Shown piece by piece: positions 27,890 to 35,681 of a stretch of 64,000 nucleotides of DNA. A program made the translations under genes and the position numbers. The first letter of the stretch is position 1, and every line of letters starts with the position of its first letter. This DNA comes from Aliiroseovarius marinus (GTDB lineage: Bacteria; Pseudomonadota; Alphaproteobacteria; Rhodobacterales; Rhodobacteraceae), in the NCBI RefSeq assembly GCF_004360145.1, contig NZ_ML178716.1, forward strand, positions 124,001-188,000, written 5' to 3'. Below the pieces are notes generated by a model. The model worked only from the letters and a program-made list of their open reading frames with translations. It was not told the DNA's origin and did no database searches.

Positions 27890-28372
27890 ATGATCCGCTA
27901 CGCCTTGAAATGTGACCAGAACCACAAGTTTGAAAGCTGGTTCCAGAACGCCGACGCCTTTGATGCGTTAAAGGCGGCGGGTCACGTCGCCTGCCCGGAT
28001 TGCGGGTCCACCAAGGTGGAAAAGTCGCTGATGGCCCCCAAAGTGCGCCCGGCACGCAGCGCTGCGGCGAAGCCCGCGGCTCCCGAAACGGCCCCTGCGC
28101 CCGCCCCGTCCGCCCCCGCCCCGCATGTGGCGCCGCCCCCTGAAGTGCAGGCCGAGATCGAAGCAGAAATCGCCAAACTACGTGCCAAGGTCGAGGCTGA
28201 AAGCGATTACGTGGGCGAGGATTTCGCCAAGGAAGCCCGCGCCATGCATCTGGGCGACGCTCCGGAACGTGCAATCTATGGCGAGACCAAGCTGGAAGAC
28301 GCCAAGGAACTGATCGAGGATGGGGTGCCCGTGCTGCCCCTGCCCTTCACACCGACCCGCAAGGTGAACTAG
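27890..28372 (+). CDS. DUF1178 family protein
   Basis: A 160-residue DUF1178 protein common in alphaproteobacteria, function unknown. It starts with MIRYALKCDQNHKFESWFQN and has a single zinc-ribbon-like knuckle (CPDCGSTKVEKSLMAP), then an Ala/Pro-rich linker of about 30 residues. A conserved helical C-terminal part follows (SDYVGEDFAKEARAMHLGD, PERAIYGE, VLPLP). The early cysteine plus the CxxC pair could form a metal site. A GNAT gene follows 65 bp downstream on the same strand. Confidence 0.87.
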   Translation: MIRYALKCDQNHKFESWFQNADAFDALKAAGHVACPDCGSTKVEKSLMAPKVRPARSAAAKPAAPETAPAPAPSAPAPHVAPPPEVQAEIEAEIAKLRAKVEAESDYVGEDFAKEARAMHLGDAPERAIYGETKLEDAKELIEDGVPVLPLPFTPTRKVN

Positions 28373-28437
28373 GCACCTTGTGATCATGGGGCATTCGGCT
28401 AGGCTGTCGCCAACGACACCCATTGCAGGACGCCGCT

Positions 28438-28890
28438 ATGCCCGACACCATCATCATCCGCCCCATTCGCGCCGACGACAAACCCGCCTGGCGCGCGCTG
28501 TGGACGGCCTATCTGGACTTTTACGAGACCAAACTGGACGACACGGTCTATGACAGCTCGTTCGCGCGGATGCTGTCGGGCGACCCCGGCGAGTTTCAAG
28601 GGCTGGTGGCCGAGCAAGACGGCACGCTTGTCGGCCTGACGCATTTCCTGTTTCACCGCTCGATGTGGAGCATCGAGAACACCTGCTACCTGATGGACCT
28701 CTATGTCGATCCCAGCCTGCGCGGGGGTGGCGTGGGCCGGAAGCTGATCGAAGCCGTCCACACCATCGCCAAGGACAATGGCAGCTCGGGCACCTACTGG
28801 CTGACGCAAGAGTTCAACTACAAGGGCCGGATGCTCTACGATCAAGTCGCCACGCGGACGCCGTTTATTAAATACGCGAAGAAGGACTAG
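28438..28890 (+). CDS. GNAT family N-acetyltransferase
   Basis: Acetyl-CoA-dependent acetyltransferase, 150 residues, substrate unknown. The acetyl-CoA loop is LYVDPSLRGGGVGRKLIEAVH (R-G-G-G-V-G). The C-terminal YWLTQEFNYKGRMLYDQVA gives the usual late Tyr region. The ATG follows AGGAC at 7 bases. A 62-bp sequence clearly related to the last 63 bp of this gene lies after the next gene, so it seems to have had a second copy or to have been an integration target. Confidence 0.88.
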   Translation: MPDTIIIRPIRADDKPAWRALWTAYLDFYETKLDDTVYDSSFARMLSGDPGEFQGLVAEQDGTLVGLTHFLFHRSMWSIENTCYLMDLYVDPSLRGGGVGRKLIEAVHTIAKDNGSSGTYWLTQEFNYKGRMLYDQVATRTPFIKYAKKD

Positions 28891-28950
28891 GGCCGCGCGA
28901 TCTGATCGCCTCATTTCTACACCGTTCAAATGCCCTTTAAAGGAGTTCAC

Positions 28951-29595
28951 ATGCGCATCGTCATTACAGGGGCCAGCCGCGGCATCGGCAAAGAGCTTTA
29001 TGATCGCTATCGGGCAGACGGGCACGAGGTGATCGGAACCTCGCGCAGCGGCGAAGGCGATTTGGTCGCATTGGATGTAGCCGACCCTCAGGCATTCCAA
29101 GGGTTGCAAGACGCGGTTGGCACCGCAGGGGTTGATCTGCTGATCTGTAACGCGGGCATCTATCCAGACAAGTTCGAGGAAATGCCCCTTGGCTACCCTG
29201 CCCAGATGTGGGCCGAGGGGTTTGCGACCAATGTCACGGGCGTGTTTCTAACCGTCCAGACGCTTTGGGAGAATGTGCAGGACGCCAAGGGCAAGATCGC
29301 CATCATCTCGTCCCAGATGGCCAGCCACACCCGTGCGCCGGGCGGAAGCTACATCTATCGCGCATCCAAAGCCGCCGCGCTGAACCTCGGCCGCAATCTG
29401 GCCGCGGATCTGGCGGATGACGGTGTCGCGGTTGGCATCTACCACCCCGGCTGGGTCCGCACAGATATGGGCGGCAGTGATGGTGAGATAGATCCCGAAA
29501 CCTCGGCCAGCGGATTGATCAAGCGGTTCGCGGTTTTGTCGATGGATAGCACCGGGTGTTTCGAGACGTGGGATGGTCGGGAGCATCCGTATTGA
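28951..29595 (+). CDS. Short-chain dehydrogenase/reductase
   Basis: NAD(P)-dependent oxidoreductase of the SDR family, 214 residues. The nucleotide-binding motif TGASRGIGKELYDRY is at the N-terminus, and NAG is in ICNAGIYPDK. The catalytic Ser-Tyr-Lys is in ISSQMASHTRAPGGSYIYRASKAA, and HPGWVRTDMGG follows. AAAGGAG precedes the ATG. The gene is flanked by an intact GNAT gene and a decayed 3' remnant of a GNAT gene, all on one strand, which suggests that it arrived by integration. The substrate is unknown. Confidence 0.88.
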   Translation: MRIVITGASRGIGKELYDRYRADGHEVIGTSRSGEGDLVALDVADPQAFQGLQDAVGTAGVDLLICNAGIYPDKFEEMPLGYPAQMWAEGFATNVTGVFLTVQTLWENVQDAKGKIAIISSQMASHTRAPGGSYIYRASKAAALNLGRNLAADLADDGVAVGIYHPGWVRTDMGGSDGEIDPETSASGLIKRFAVLSMDSTGCFETWDGREHPY

Positions 29596-29603
29596 GGTAG
29601 GAG

Positions 29604-29665
29604 CGGATACTTTACGATCAGATCACCACGCTAACACCGTTGTTAAATACGTAAAGAAGAATTAG
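29604..29665 (+). pseudogene. 3'-end remnant of a GNAT gene
   Basis: The 62 bp starting 8 bp after the SDR stop align with the last 63 bp of the GNAT gene at 28828-28890, with one deleted base and about three quarters identity by eye. The decoded peptide RILYDQITTLTPL, frameshift, KYVKKN-stop matches RMLYDQVATRTPFIKYAKKD-stop of the intact gene. Nothing before it resembles the rest of a GNAT gene. It is a non-functional leftover of a duplicated or replaced 3' end. Confidence 0.75.
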
Positions 29666-29682
29666 GACGGCGCTGGGGCAAG

Positions 29683-30378
29683 ATGCAGTTCATCGAAAGA
29701 TCAATACTGGGGGTGCGCAGCGCCATCTGGACACTCGAAAACCCGCAAAAGGGCCATCGCGTGCTGCTGTTTCCCATGATCCACGTGGCGCAGCCTTCGT
29801 TTTACGCAGAGGTGTCCAAGCGATTGTCTCAGTGCGATGTCATATTGTACGAGGGTGTCAGCAGCAAATTCAGCAAAAGACTGACCCGCGCCTATATGCA
29901 ACTTACGCGAAACCCTCGGCTGGGGCTGGTTGGGCAACGCGAGATGGCGTTGGAACACGTCAAGGAACGGCTGGTCCGTGCGGATATCGAAGGTGAGGCG
30001 TTCGACGAACACTGGAGAAAGCTATCGTTTTTCAACCGGTTTGTGCTTCCTGTCGGGGCATATTTCTTCGGGCTTTACCTGAGGTTTTTTGGTACGCGCC
30101 GCCTGATGGCGCGCCATATCAACACGCAGATGCTGGAAAGCCGCGAGGATCTTTTGCTCGATGATGACGCGCGGGCGATTGACGAGATTGTGCTGGAGCG
30201 CAGGGATCAACATTTGATCCGCGTGATCGACGATCAGATCGCCAAACAGCGAGACACCACGCAGGTCATCGGGGTTGTCTATGGCGCATCACATATGCGG
30301 GCAGTCGCGCGTCATCTTGTTCGGAACCATGATTGCCAGGCGCAGAACGGCGAGTGGGTGACGGTTTTCGATCTGTAA
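29683..30378 (+). CDS. TraB/TIKI-like domain protein
   Basis: A 231-residue protein I place tentatively in the TraB/GumN (TIKI) superfamily. The N-terminal part has RVLLFPMIHVAQPSFYAEVSKRL followed by CDVILYEGV, which resembles the GTxHVS and E-G motifs of that fold. The C-terminal VIGVVYGASHMRAVARHLV resembles its closing GxxH motif. A hydrophobic stretch near 120-140 (FFNRFVLPVGAYFFGLYLRFF) could be a membrane contact. Members are putative metallopeptidases or hydrolases, so the role here is open. It begins 18 bp after a GNAT remnant. Confidence 0.65.
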   Translation: MQFIERSILGVRSAIWTLENPQKGHRVLLFPMIHVAQPSFYAEVSKRLSQCDVILYEGVSSKFSKRLTRAYMQLTRNPRLGLVGQREMALEHVKERLVRADIEGEAFDEHWRKLSFFNRFVLPVGAYFFGLYLRFFGTRRLMARHINTQMLESREDLLLDDDARAIDEIVLERRDQHLIRVIDDQIAKQRDTTQVIGVVYGASHMRAVARHLVRNHDCQAQNGEWVTVFDL

Positions 30379-30407
30379 CGGCAAGGGCGTCGCGCGCGCA
30401 GCTTTGC

Positions 30408-31025
30408 CTAGATCGCGACCGACGATACAGCCCAGATCCCGAACCCGATCAGGATCATGCCAGACAGGCGTGACACCCAGAGGGCAAACCCGTCTGGCAG
30501 TTTGTGGCGGGCAAGCGCGACGCCTCCGCTGAGGGTGACCCACCAGAGGAGCGAACCGAGCGTCACCCCGATCACCACTGGAAGCGCAGCGGCATATCCG
30601 CTGGTCGCGGCCAGACCCAGCCCGGCAAACAGTGCCGCGAAGGACAGGATGGTCATCGGGTTGGTGATGGTCAGAACGAAAGTCGCGGCGATGGTGCCAA
30701 CCAGATCACGGGCCGAGACTTTGGCCGCGTGACGCGGCGGCTTGGGGCGGAAACTCTGATAGCCCAGCCACAGCATGAACGCCCCGCCGACCAGACGAAG
30801 CGGCGTGTCAATCTGGGCGAGGAACACGGAAAACGCGGCGAAACCGATCGCGGCGAGGCTGGCATAAAGCCCGTCCGCCAGCGAGGTGCCGATGCCCCCG
30901 GCAACGCCCGCGAAGAACCCGCGTTCAAGCGTACGGTTGATGCACAAGGCGCCGATGGGGCCAAGCGGGGCCGCGACCGCGACACCCAGAAGTAGGGCTT
31001 TCAGAAACAGGGCAAGCTCGACCAT
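30408..31025 (-). CDS. LysE family amino acid exporter
   Basis: Six-span exporter of the LysE/RhtB family, 205 residues. It opens with VAVAAPLGPIGALCINRTLERGF, the typical first-span motif with the conserved Pro-Gly/Pro. TNPMTILSFAALFAGLG is the fourth-span motif. The ATG shares its first base with the last base of the stop of the Lrp-type gene (TGATG), so regulator and transporter are translationally coupled. The pairing implies an amino acid effector that is also the exported substrate. Confidence 0.9.
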   Translation of the reverse strand: MVELALFLKALLLGVAVAAPLGPIGALCINRTLERGFFAGVAGGIGTSLADGLYASLAAIGFAAFSVFLAQIDTPLRLVGGAFMLWLGYQSFRPKPPRHAAKVSARDLVGTIAATFVLTITNPMTILSFAALFAGLGLAATSGYAAALPVVIGVTLGSLLWWVTLSGGVALARHKLPDGFALWVSRLSGMILIGFGIWAVSSVAI

Positions 31026-31483
31026 CACGCACCTTTCGGGATCACGCCTGCCTCGACCGGCGACGACAAGGCCAGCACGGTTTCGCTACGGCCAAGGAAG
31101 TTGGCAGATTTTAGGTCGGACAGGAATTCTTCGACCGCCGAGACATCCTTCAGCCGCAGCTTGATCAGATAGGACCACGCCCCGGTGACGTGATGGCACT
31201 CTTCAATTCGGGGGTCCGTTCCGGCGAATTCCCTGAACGCGCCTTCGTCCGCATCCTCGCGCAGAGCGACCCAGACATAGATCTGCGTGGCGCGGTCCAG
31301 CGCGGCCGGATCGACCTCGACCGTAAACCTGCGAATGACGCCCGACGCCACCAGCCGCCGGATGCGTTCATTCACGCTTGAGGGGGCTAGATCGACGCTG
31401 TTCCCGATATCGGCAAGCGAGCGGCGGGAATCAGCGGCGAGCATTTCGATTATTTTAAGGTCAATTTTATCCACGGACGACAT
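31025..31483 (-). CDS. Lrp/AsnC family transcriptional regulator
   Basis: Feast/famine regulator of 152 residues. The N-terminal helix-turn-helix is LDLKII-like, with SRRSLADIGNSVDLAPSSVNERIRRLVASGVI. A RAM domain follows, with HHVTGAWSYLIKLRLKDV. It probably binds an amino acid and controls the coupled LysE exporter. The divergent gap to lysC holds an AT-rich tract (about 31500-31560) where such a regulator could bind; control of lysC as well is possible but not shown. Confidence 0.92.
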   Translation of the reverse strand: MSSVDKIDLKIIEMLAADSRRSLADIGNSVDLAPSSVNERIRRLVASGVIRRFTVEVDPAALDRATQIYVWVALREDADEGAFREFAGTDPRIEECHHVTGAWSYLIKLRLKDVSAVEEFLSDLKSANFLGRSETVLALSSPVEAGVIPKGA

Positions 31484-31664
31484 TCATACGGCCCATAACG
31501 GTTTTTGCAATTTATTTTTTCTATTTCACCAATATCACCGTACTTTTTGCGGCATCCGACAAACTTCACCGGCCATATCACCTATCCCATCCACACTTGC
31601 GTCCAGCCCCCGCACGCCCTAAACACGCGCGAACGCAAGTGGATAAGACGGGACTGGGGCGAAA
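31484..31664. promoter_or_regulatory. Divergent lrp/lysC control region
   Basis: The half near the lrp-type gene is AT-rich (around 31500-31560, with TTTATTTTTTCTATTT). The lysC side carries ACTTGCGT (31595-31602) and ACGCAAGT (31633-31640), an 8-bp inverted repeat over a 30-nt loop that ends 25 bp before the lysC start. No lysine or SAM riboswitch was recognised. Confidence 0.45.
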
Positions 31665-32900
31665 ATGCCTATTCTGGTGATGAAATTCGGCGGCACATCG
31701 GTCGCCAATCTGGATCGGATCCACCGGGCCTCGAAGCGGGTCGCGCGTGAGGTGGCCAATGGCTATGACGTGATCGTCATCGTCTCGGCCATGTCGGGCA
31801 AGACCAACGAGCTGGTGGGCTGGGTGAACGAAACCTCGCATCTGTATGACGCACGCGAATATGACGCGGTGGTCAGCTCGGGCGAGCAAGTGACCGCGGG
31901 CCTGATGGCTCTGCGCCTGCAGGAAATGGACGTGCCCGCACGCAGCTGGCAGGGCTGGCAGGTGCCGGTGAAAACCACCGGCGTGCACTCGGCCGCGCGG
32001 ATCGAGGAAATCCCGTCCGACAACATCATGGCCAAGTTCGGCGAAGGTATGCGCGTTGCTGTTGTTGCGGGCTTCCAGGGCATCGCAGATGATGGCCGGA
32101 TCACAACACTGGGCCGCGGCGGATCGGACACCACTGCCGTGGCCTTCGCTGCCGCCTTTGATGCCGAACGGTGCGACATCTATACCGATGTGGACGGCGT
32201 CTATACGACCGACCCGCGCATCTCGGACAAGGCACGCAAGCTGGACAAGATCGCGTTCGAGGAAATGCTGGAGCTGGCGTCGCTGGGCGCCAAGGTTCTG
32301 CAAACCCGCTCGGTCGAGCTGGCAATGCGCTATAAAGTGAAACTGCGGGTTCTCAGCAGTTTTGAAGAATATGACCCGGAAGCAGGCACGCTGGTCTGCG
32401 ACGAGGAGGATATCGTGGAAAGCAATGTAGTTTCTGGCGTCGCCTACAGCCGCGACGAAGCAAAAATGACCCTGATCTCGGTGGCTGACCGCCCCGGCAT
32501 CGCATCGGCAATCTTCACTCCGCTGGCAGACGCTGGCGTGAACGTGGACATGATCGTGCAGAACATCTCGGAAGAGGGTCGCACGGACATGACGTTCTCG
32601 TGCCCTGTGGATCAGGTGGCGCGCGCTGAAAAGGCGATGTCGGAAGCGAAAGCTTCTGGTGACATCAACTTCCACGACATCGTGGCGGATCAGGACGTGG
32701 CCAAGGTTTCGATCGTGGGCATCGGCATGCGCTCGCAGGCTGGCATCGCCGCCAAGATGTTCGACGTGCTGTCAAACGAGGGCATCAACATCAAGGTGAT
32801 CACCACCTCGGAAATCAAGATCTCGGTCCTGATCGACCGCAAATACATGGAACTGGCTGTGCAGGCGCTGCATGACGCGTTCGAGCTGGAGAAAGCGTAA
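31665..32900 (+). CDS. lysC: Aspartate kinase
   Basis: Phosphorylates aspartate, the first step to lysine, threonine, methionine and diaminopimelate. The 411 residues show VMKFGGTSVAN at the N-terminus, the RGGSDTTAVA catalytic loop and YTDVDGVYTTDPR. Two ACT domains follow from about 265 (ISVADRPGIASAIFTPLADAGVNVDMIVQN, and VSIVGIGMRSQAGIAAKMFDVL), which mark an enzyme controlled by amino acid feedback. The start is the ATG at MPILVMKFGG. A strong terminator follows. thrC, a later gene of one branch, lies 21 kb away. Confidence 0.96.
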   Translation: MPILVMKFGGTSVANLDRIHRASKRVAREVANGYDVIVIVSAMSGKTNELVGWVNETSHLYDAREYDAVVSSGEQVTAGLMALRLQEMDVPARSWQGWQVPVKTTGVHSAARIEEIPSDNIMAKFGEGMRVAVVAGFQGIADDGRITTLGRGGSDTTAVAFAAAFDAERCDIYTDVDGVYTTDPRISDKARKLDKIAFEEMLELASLGAKVLQTRSVELAMRYKVKLRVLSSFEEYDPEAGTLVCDEEDIVESNVVSGVAYSRDEAKMTLISVADRPGIASAIFTPLADAGVNVDMIVQNISEEGRTDMTFSCPVDQVARAEKAMSEAKASGDINFHDIVADQDVAKVSIVGIGMRSQAGIAAKMFDVLSNEGINIKVITTSEIKISVLIDRKYMELAVQALHDAFELEKA

Positions 32901-32930
32901 GAGTACGACCCTTAGGGTTCGGAACCGAAC

Positions 32931-32960
32931 CGGTCTCGCAGAAATGCGGGGCCGTTTTTG
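32931..32960 (+). terminator. Rho-independent terminator of lysC
   Basis: CGGTCTCGCA pairs with TGCGGGGCCG (10 bp, two G-T pairs) around a GAAA tetraloop, followed by TTTTTG. It lies 30 bp past the lysC stop. A second small repeat, GGTTCGG-AA-CCGAACC (32916-32931), abuts it. Confidence 0.85.
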
Positions 32961-33040
32961 TTGAATGTCCGCTTTGAGCCCAAACCTACCAAATGCTGCG
33001 CAATCACCAGAGTCGGCTTTCTCTGATTTGGGTAAGAAGC

Positions 33041-33085
33041 TTGTCAAACTGACTTCTCATGATGTAGATACATGATGTAACTACA
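33041..33085 (+). promoter_or_regulatory. Probable promoter and operator of the marR gene
   Basis: ATGTA-GA-TACAT (33062-33073) is a perfect palindrome, and TGTAG...CTACA repeats enclose the same stretch (33063-33085). A TTGTCA at 33041 lies about 18 bp before TAGATA, a possible -35/-10 pair, so the palindrome would sit on the -10. This is what an autoregulating MarR would use. It is inferred from position only. Confidence 0.4.
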
Positions 33086-33101
33086 GCACAGCGAGTCTGC
33101 G

Positions 33102-33512
33102 ATGGATCAATGCATCTTTACAGCCGTTAGAAAGGCAAACCGCGTCCTTTTCCGACACTACCAAGACGCCTTGTCCGAGACGGGCGTCAGCATCGTACAA
33201 CTTTCCATCTTAAGGGCCTTAGAACGCCATGGCCCACTTTCTTTGTCGAACCTAGCGGACGATCTCGCGATGGAACGCACCTCGCTCTATCGGACGATAG
33301 AACCCTTGATTGAAAATGGAGCTGTACATGTCGAAAGCGCTCCTACAGGGAAGTCGAAGGTCGCGAAGCTTACCGTTGAAGGGCACAGTACAATCGAGCG
33401 AGTCATGCCGTTTTGGGCCAAGGCTCAAGAGCGCGTTCTGAACGAAGTCGCGTTGGCTGAGCGCCCCGATTTCCAGCGCGCGTTGAATGCAATCGCAAAA
33501 CTGTCAGCTTAA
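33102..33512 (+). CDS. MarR family transcriptional regulator
   Basis: Winged-helix regulator of 136 residues. The DNA-binding part is VSIVQLSILRALERHGPLSLSNLADDLAMERTSLYRTIEPLIENGAV, followed by a wing with KVAKLTVEGHSTIERV. MarR proteins usually repress a neighbouring exporter until a small aromatic compound binds. Here the exporter is the EamA gene 13 bp downstream on the same strand. Codon use is less G/C-ending than in the neighbouring core genes, which suggests transfer. Confidence 0.88.
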   Translation: MDQCIFTAVRKANRVLFRHYQDALSETGVSIVQLSILRALERHGPLSLSNLADDLAMERTSLYRTIEPLIENGAVHVESAPTGKSKVAKLTVEGHSTIERVMPFWAKAQERVLNEVALAERPDFQRALNAIAKLSA

Positions 33513-33525
33513 CGTGAGACACTCC

Positions 33526-34413
33526 ATGATCAATCGCGCCGGGTTGGCCTGGCTTCTCCTTGGGCTGATCTGGGGCACCAATTTTGTGTTCATCAAGTGG
33601 TCAACCGACGCAGTGACACCCATGCAGGTCGTATTGGTACGGGTGGTTGCAGGATTTCTGACGGTCGCGGTCTACGCTTTGGTCACGAGACAGCTAAAGC
33701 TGTCGCATCTAAGGCATAGCCTGCATTTCATCGTGATGGCGTGCCTAGCTGCCGCACTCTATTTTTACGGCTTCGCAGAAGGCACGGCTCTGTTGCAATC
33801 CGGATTGGCAGGCGCGGTTAGCGCATCAATTCCACTCTTCTCGCTGCTTGCAGCGGTGCTGTTCCTACCGCAAGAAAAGCTCACCGCCAATCGGGTTTTG
33901 GGTCTGCTTGTCGGATTGATTGGCGTGACCTTGATCGCAAAGCCACTATCCGGTGGGCTCGGTGACAGCTATCTTTTGGGGGTTCTTTGGATGGTGCTCG
34001 GGTCGTTCAGCCTTGGCGTTTCCTTCGTCTATGCCCGCAAGTTCGTCACACCGCTCGACCTACCTCCTGCCGCACTCACAACATACCAGCTAGGGTTTGC
34101 GGCCCTGATCTTGCTGACGGTGACTGATATGACCGGGCTTGGCACGCTTACCGATGATCCGACTTCATTCGCGGTTCTTGTTTTTGGACTTGGTTTCCTC
34201 GGAACGGGGTTGGCCTACGTCCTGTATTATTACGTCATTGGAAAGCTCGGTGCGGTTCGTGCTTCGGCACTCACCTATGTTCCGCCAGTCGTGGCTCTAT
34301 TTTTAGGCGCGTTGTTCCTTGGGGAAGCTATCGTCCTTTTGGATTATGTTGCCACCGCGCTCATCTTCGCTGGTGTCATACTGGTTAATAAGCGGCCAAG
34401 TTCGCAAAGTTGA
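33526..34413 (+). CDS. EamA/DMT family transporter
   Basis: Ten-span drug/metabolite transporter of 295 residues with two EamA repeats. LLLGLIWGTNFVFIKWSTD starts the first, and YQLGFAALILLTVTDMTG and SALTYVPPVVALFLGALFLGE lie in the second. It follows the marR gene by 13 bp and is probably its target, exporting an unknown metabolite or toxic compound. Like marR it uses codons unlike the surrounding core genes. The chosen ATG (MINRAGLAWLL) follows GTGAGA. Confidence 0.88.
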   Translation: MINRAGLAWLLLGLIWGTNFVFIKWSTDAVTPMQVVLVRVVAGFLTVAVYALVTRQLKLSHLRHSLHFIVMACLAAALYFYGFAEGTALLQSGLAGAVSASIPLFSLLAAVLFLPQEKLTANRVLGLLVGLIGVTLIAKPLSGGLGDSYLLGVLWMVLGSFSLGVSFVYARKFVTPLDLPPAALTTYQLGFAALILLTVTDMTGLGTLTDDPTSFAVLVFGLGFLGTGLAYVLYYYVIGKLGAVRASALTYVPPVVALFLGALFLGEAIVLLDYVATALIFAGVILVNKRPSSQS

Positions 34414-34497
34414 CATTGGCCCAATGGCGGCTTCGTCCGCAAAGCTGACTACCACAGCAGAGCGTGAAACAACTTTGAAAACTGCGCACACCGCCCC

Positions 34498-34675
34498 TTA
34501 CCCGTCCAACCCCGCAATGATCAACTCCACCCCCTGCGCGAAGTTGTGAAGCCCATCATATTCGCGGGCGGCGACCTTCTCGGCCATGGCGCGCAGGTTG
34601 GGAACGTTCTCAGCCGGTATCAGGTGCAGGTGGGCTTGGGTGATCTCGACGCTATTGTCAGGCATGAAGGGGAAG
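34498..34675 (-). pseudogene. 3'-end remnant of a tetR gene
   Basis: 171 bp (34505-34675) align without gaps to 35713-35883, the end of the intact tetR gene, at about 84% identity by hand count. The peptide EITQAHLHLIPAENVPNLRA and the rest matches the intact C-terminus, but it stops eight residues earlier (AGLDG-stop against AGLEGESGVLPES-stop). Nothing of the DNA-binding half is present. Together with the intact gene it brackets the homocysteine methyltransferase gene. A short protein could still be made from an in-frame start at 34701, but it would have no DNA-binding domain. Confidence 0.8.
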
Positions 34676-34709
34676 ATCGGTTTTTGGAGGGAGGACCCCA
34701 AAAGCTTAG

Positions 34710-35633
34710 CTATTCTAGGTCACCACTCAACGCGCGCACCATCTCTTTCAGATGACGCATGTCAGTCCCGCAACACCCGCCAAACACCGTTATGGCCGGG
34801 TTGCTTTTCACAATATCTGCGATTTCGCGACCTAGTTGACGCGGATCGCCTTCATCAAGCTTCTCAGCTTCATCGAGCTCGGCATGCGAACAGCGCGAAG
34901 CATTTGCCACAACGCCGCGCAACCTTGGATGCGCATTAAGCGACCCGGCAAAATGTGATGGGTGAGCGCAGTTAACCATGAAGTAAGCAGCACTGCTCCC
35001 ACTATCTGCGTCTATCTGATCAATCGCGTCTGTAAGCGGTGTACCGTCTGCAAGGCAGCCATCAGTTTCGACGACCAATGACATGACGATTGGCAGCCCT
35101 ACGTCACGTGCTGCCAGAATACATCCTGCGGCTTCGCTGCGTCGGTTGAATGTATAGGCGGTCGCCATATCTACGGCGGTCTCGCGCAAAACAGAAAGTT
35201 GCGCAGTGTGATAAGCGCGTGCCTCATCCACAGACATCACAGACATCTTTGCGTAGGGATCGGCACATGGTCCGATACAAGCCGAGACCAAAATGTCTTC
35301 GCGCCCCGCCGATCGGCGCACATCATCCATTAAGGACGCAGCATCCCGATTGACGCCGGCAAGACGTTCGTCGCCGTATCCCAAAGGCGCCGCTCGATCA
35401 GCGTTCGCCATCCATGTTGGCGTATCGAGAATACACCCGACATCCATTTCGCTCGCCAATTGGATCAACGTGTGCATTTGCCCAGCAAGAATACTCCGGG
35501 TTTCTGAGTTTTCGAGTAGAGGAAAAGAAGCAAATCCCGGCAGATCCAAACCGTGATTAAATATCAGATCGGTCCCTGTACCTGTGTAAGCTAGGAATTT
35601 CCTGTCACTGTCATGTGGCAACTTCCTTGTCAT
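34710..35633 (-). CDS. mmuM: Homocysteine S-methyltransferase family protein
   Basis: Transfers a methyl group to homocysteine to make methionine, with S-methylmethionine or a related donor. The 307 residues have the zinc-site cysteines in FMVNCAHPSHF and FGGCCGTDMRHL, and a start typical of the family (GTGTDLIFNHGLDLPGF). The start is uncertain: I prefer this ATG, with AGGTG six bases before it, over a GTG three codons upstream. Codon use differs from core genes. It lies between the intact tetR and a tetR 3' remnant in the same orientation, a sign of integration. Confidence 0.85.
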   Translation of the reverse strand: MTRKLPHDSDRKFLAYTGTGTDLIFNHGLDLPGFASFPLLENSETRSILAGQMHTLIQLASEMDVGCILDTPTWMANADRAAPLGYGDERLAGVNRDAASLMDDVRRSAGREDILVSACIGPCADPYAKMSVMSVDEARAYHTAQLSVLRETAVDMATAYTFNRRSEAAGCILAARDVGLPIVMSLVVETDGCLADGTPLTDAIDQIDADSGSSAAYFMVNCAHPSHFAGSLNAHPRLRGVVANASRCSHAELDEAEKLDEGDPRQLGREIADIVKSNPAITVFGGCCGTDMRHLKEMVRALSGDLE

Positions 35634-35681
35634 GTCCTGCACCTATTCTTCATCTGGTGTAGTCTTGGATGATAGCAGCGA

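Noticed and set aside
31467-31475. TTATCCACG, near DnaA box
   Set aside because: Single, one mismatch, and inside the coding start of the lrp-type gene.
32916-32931. GGTTCGG-AA-CCGAACC considered as a tRNA arm
   Set aside because: No acceptor or anticodon arms around it; it is a small hairpin joined to the lysC terminator.
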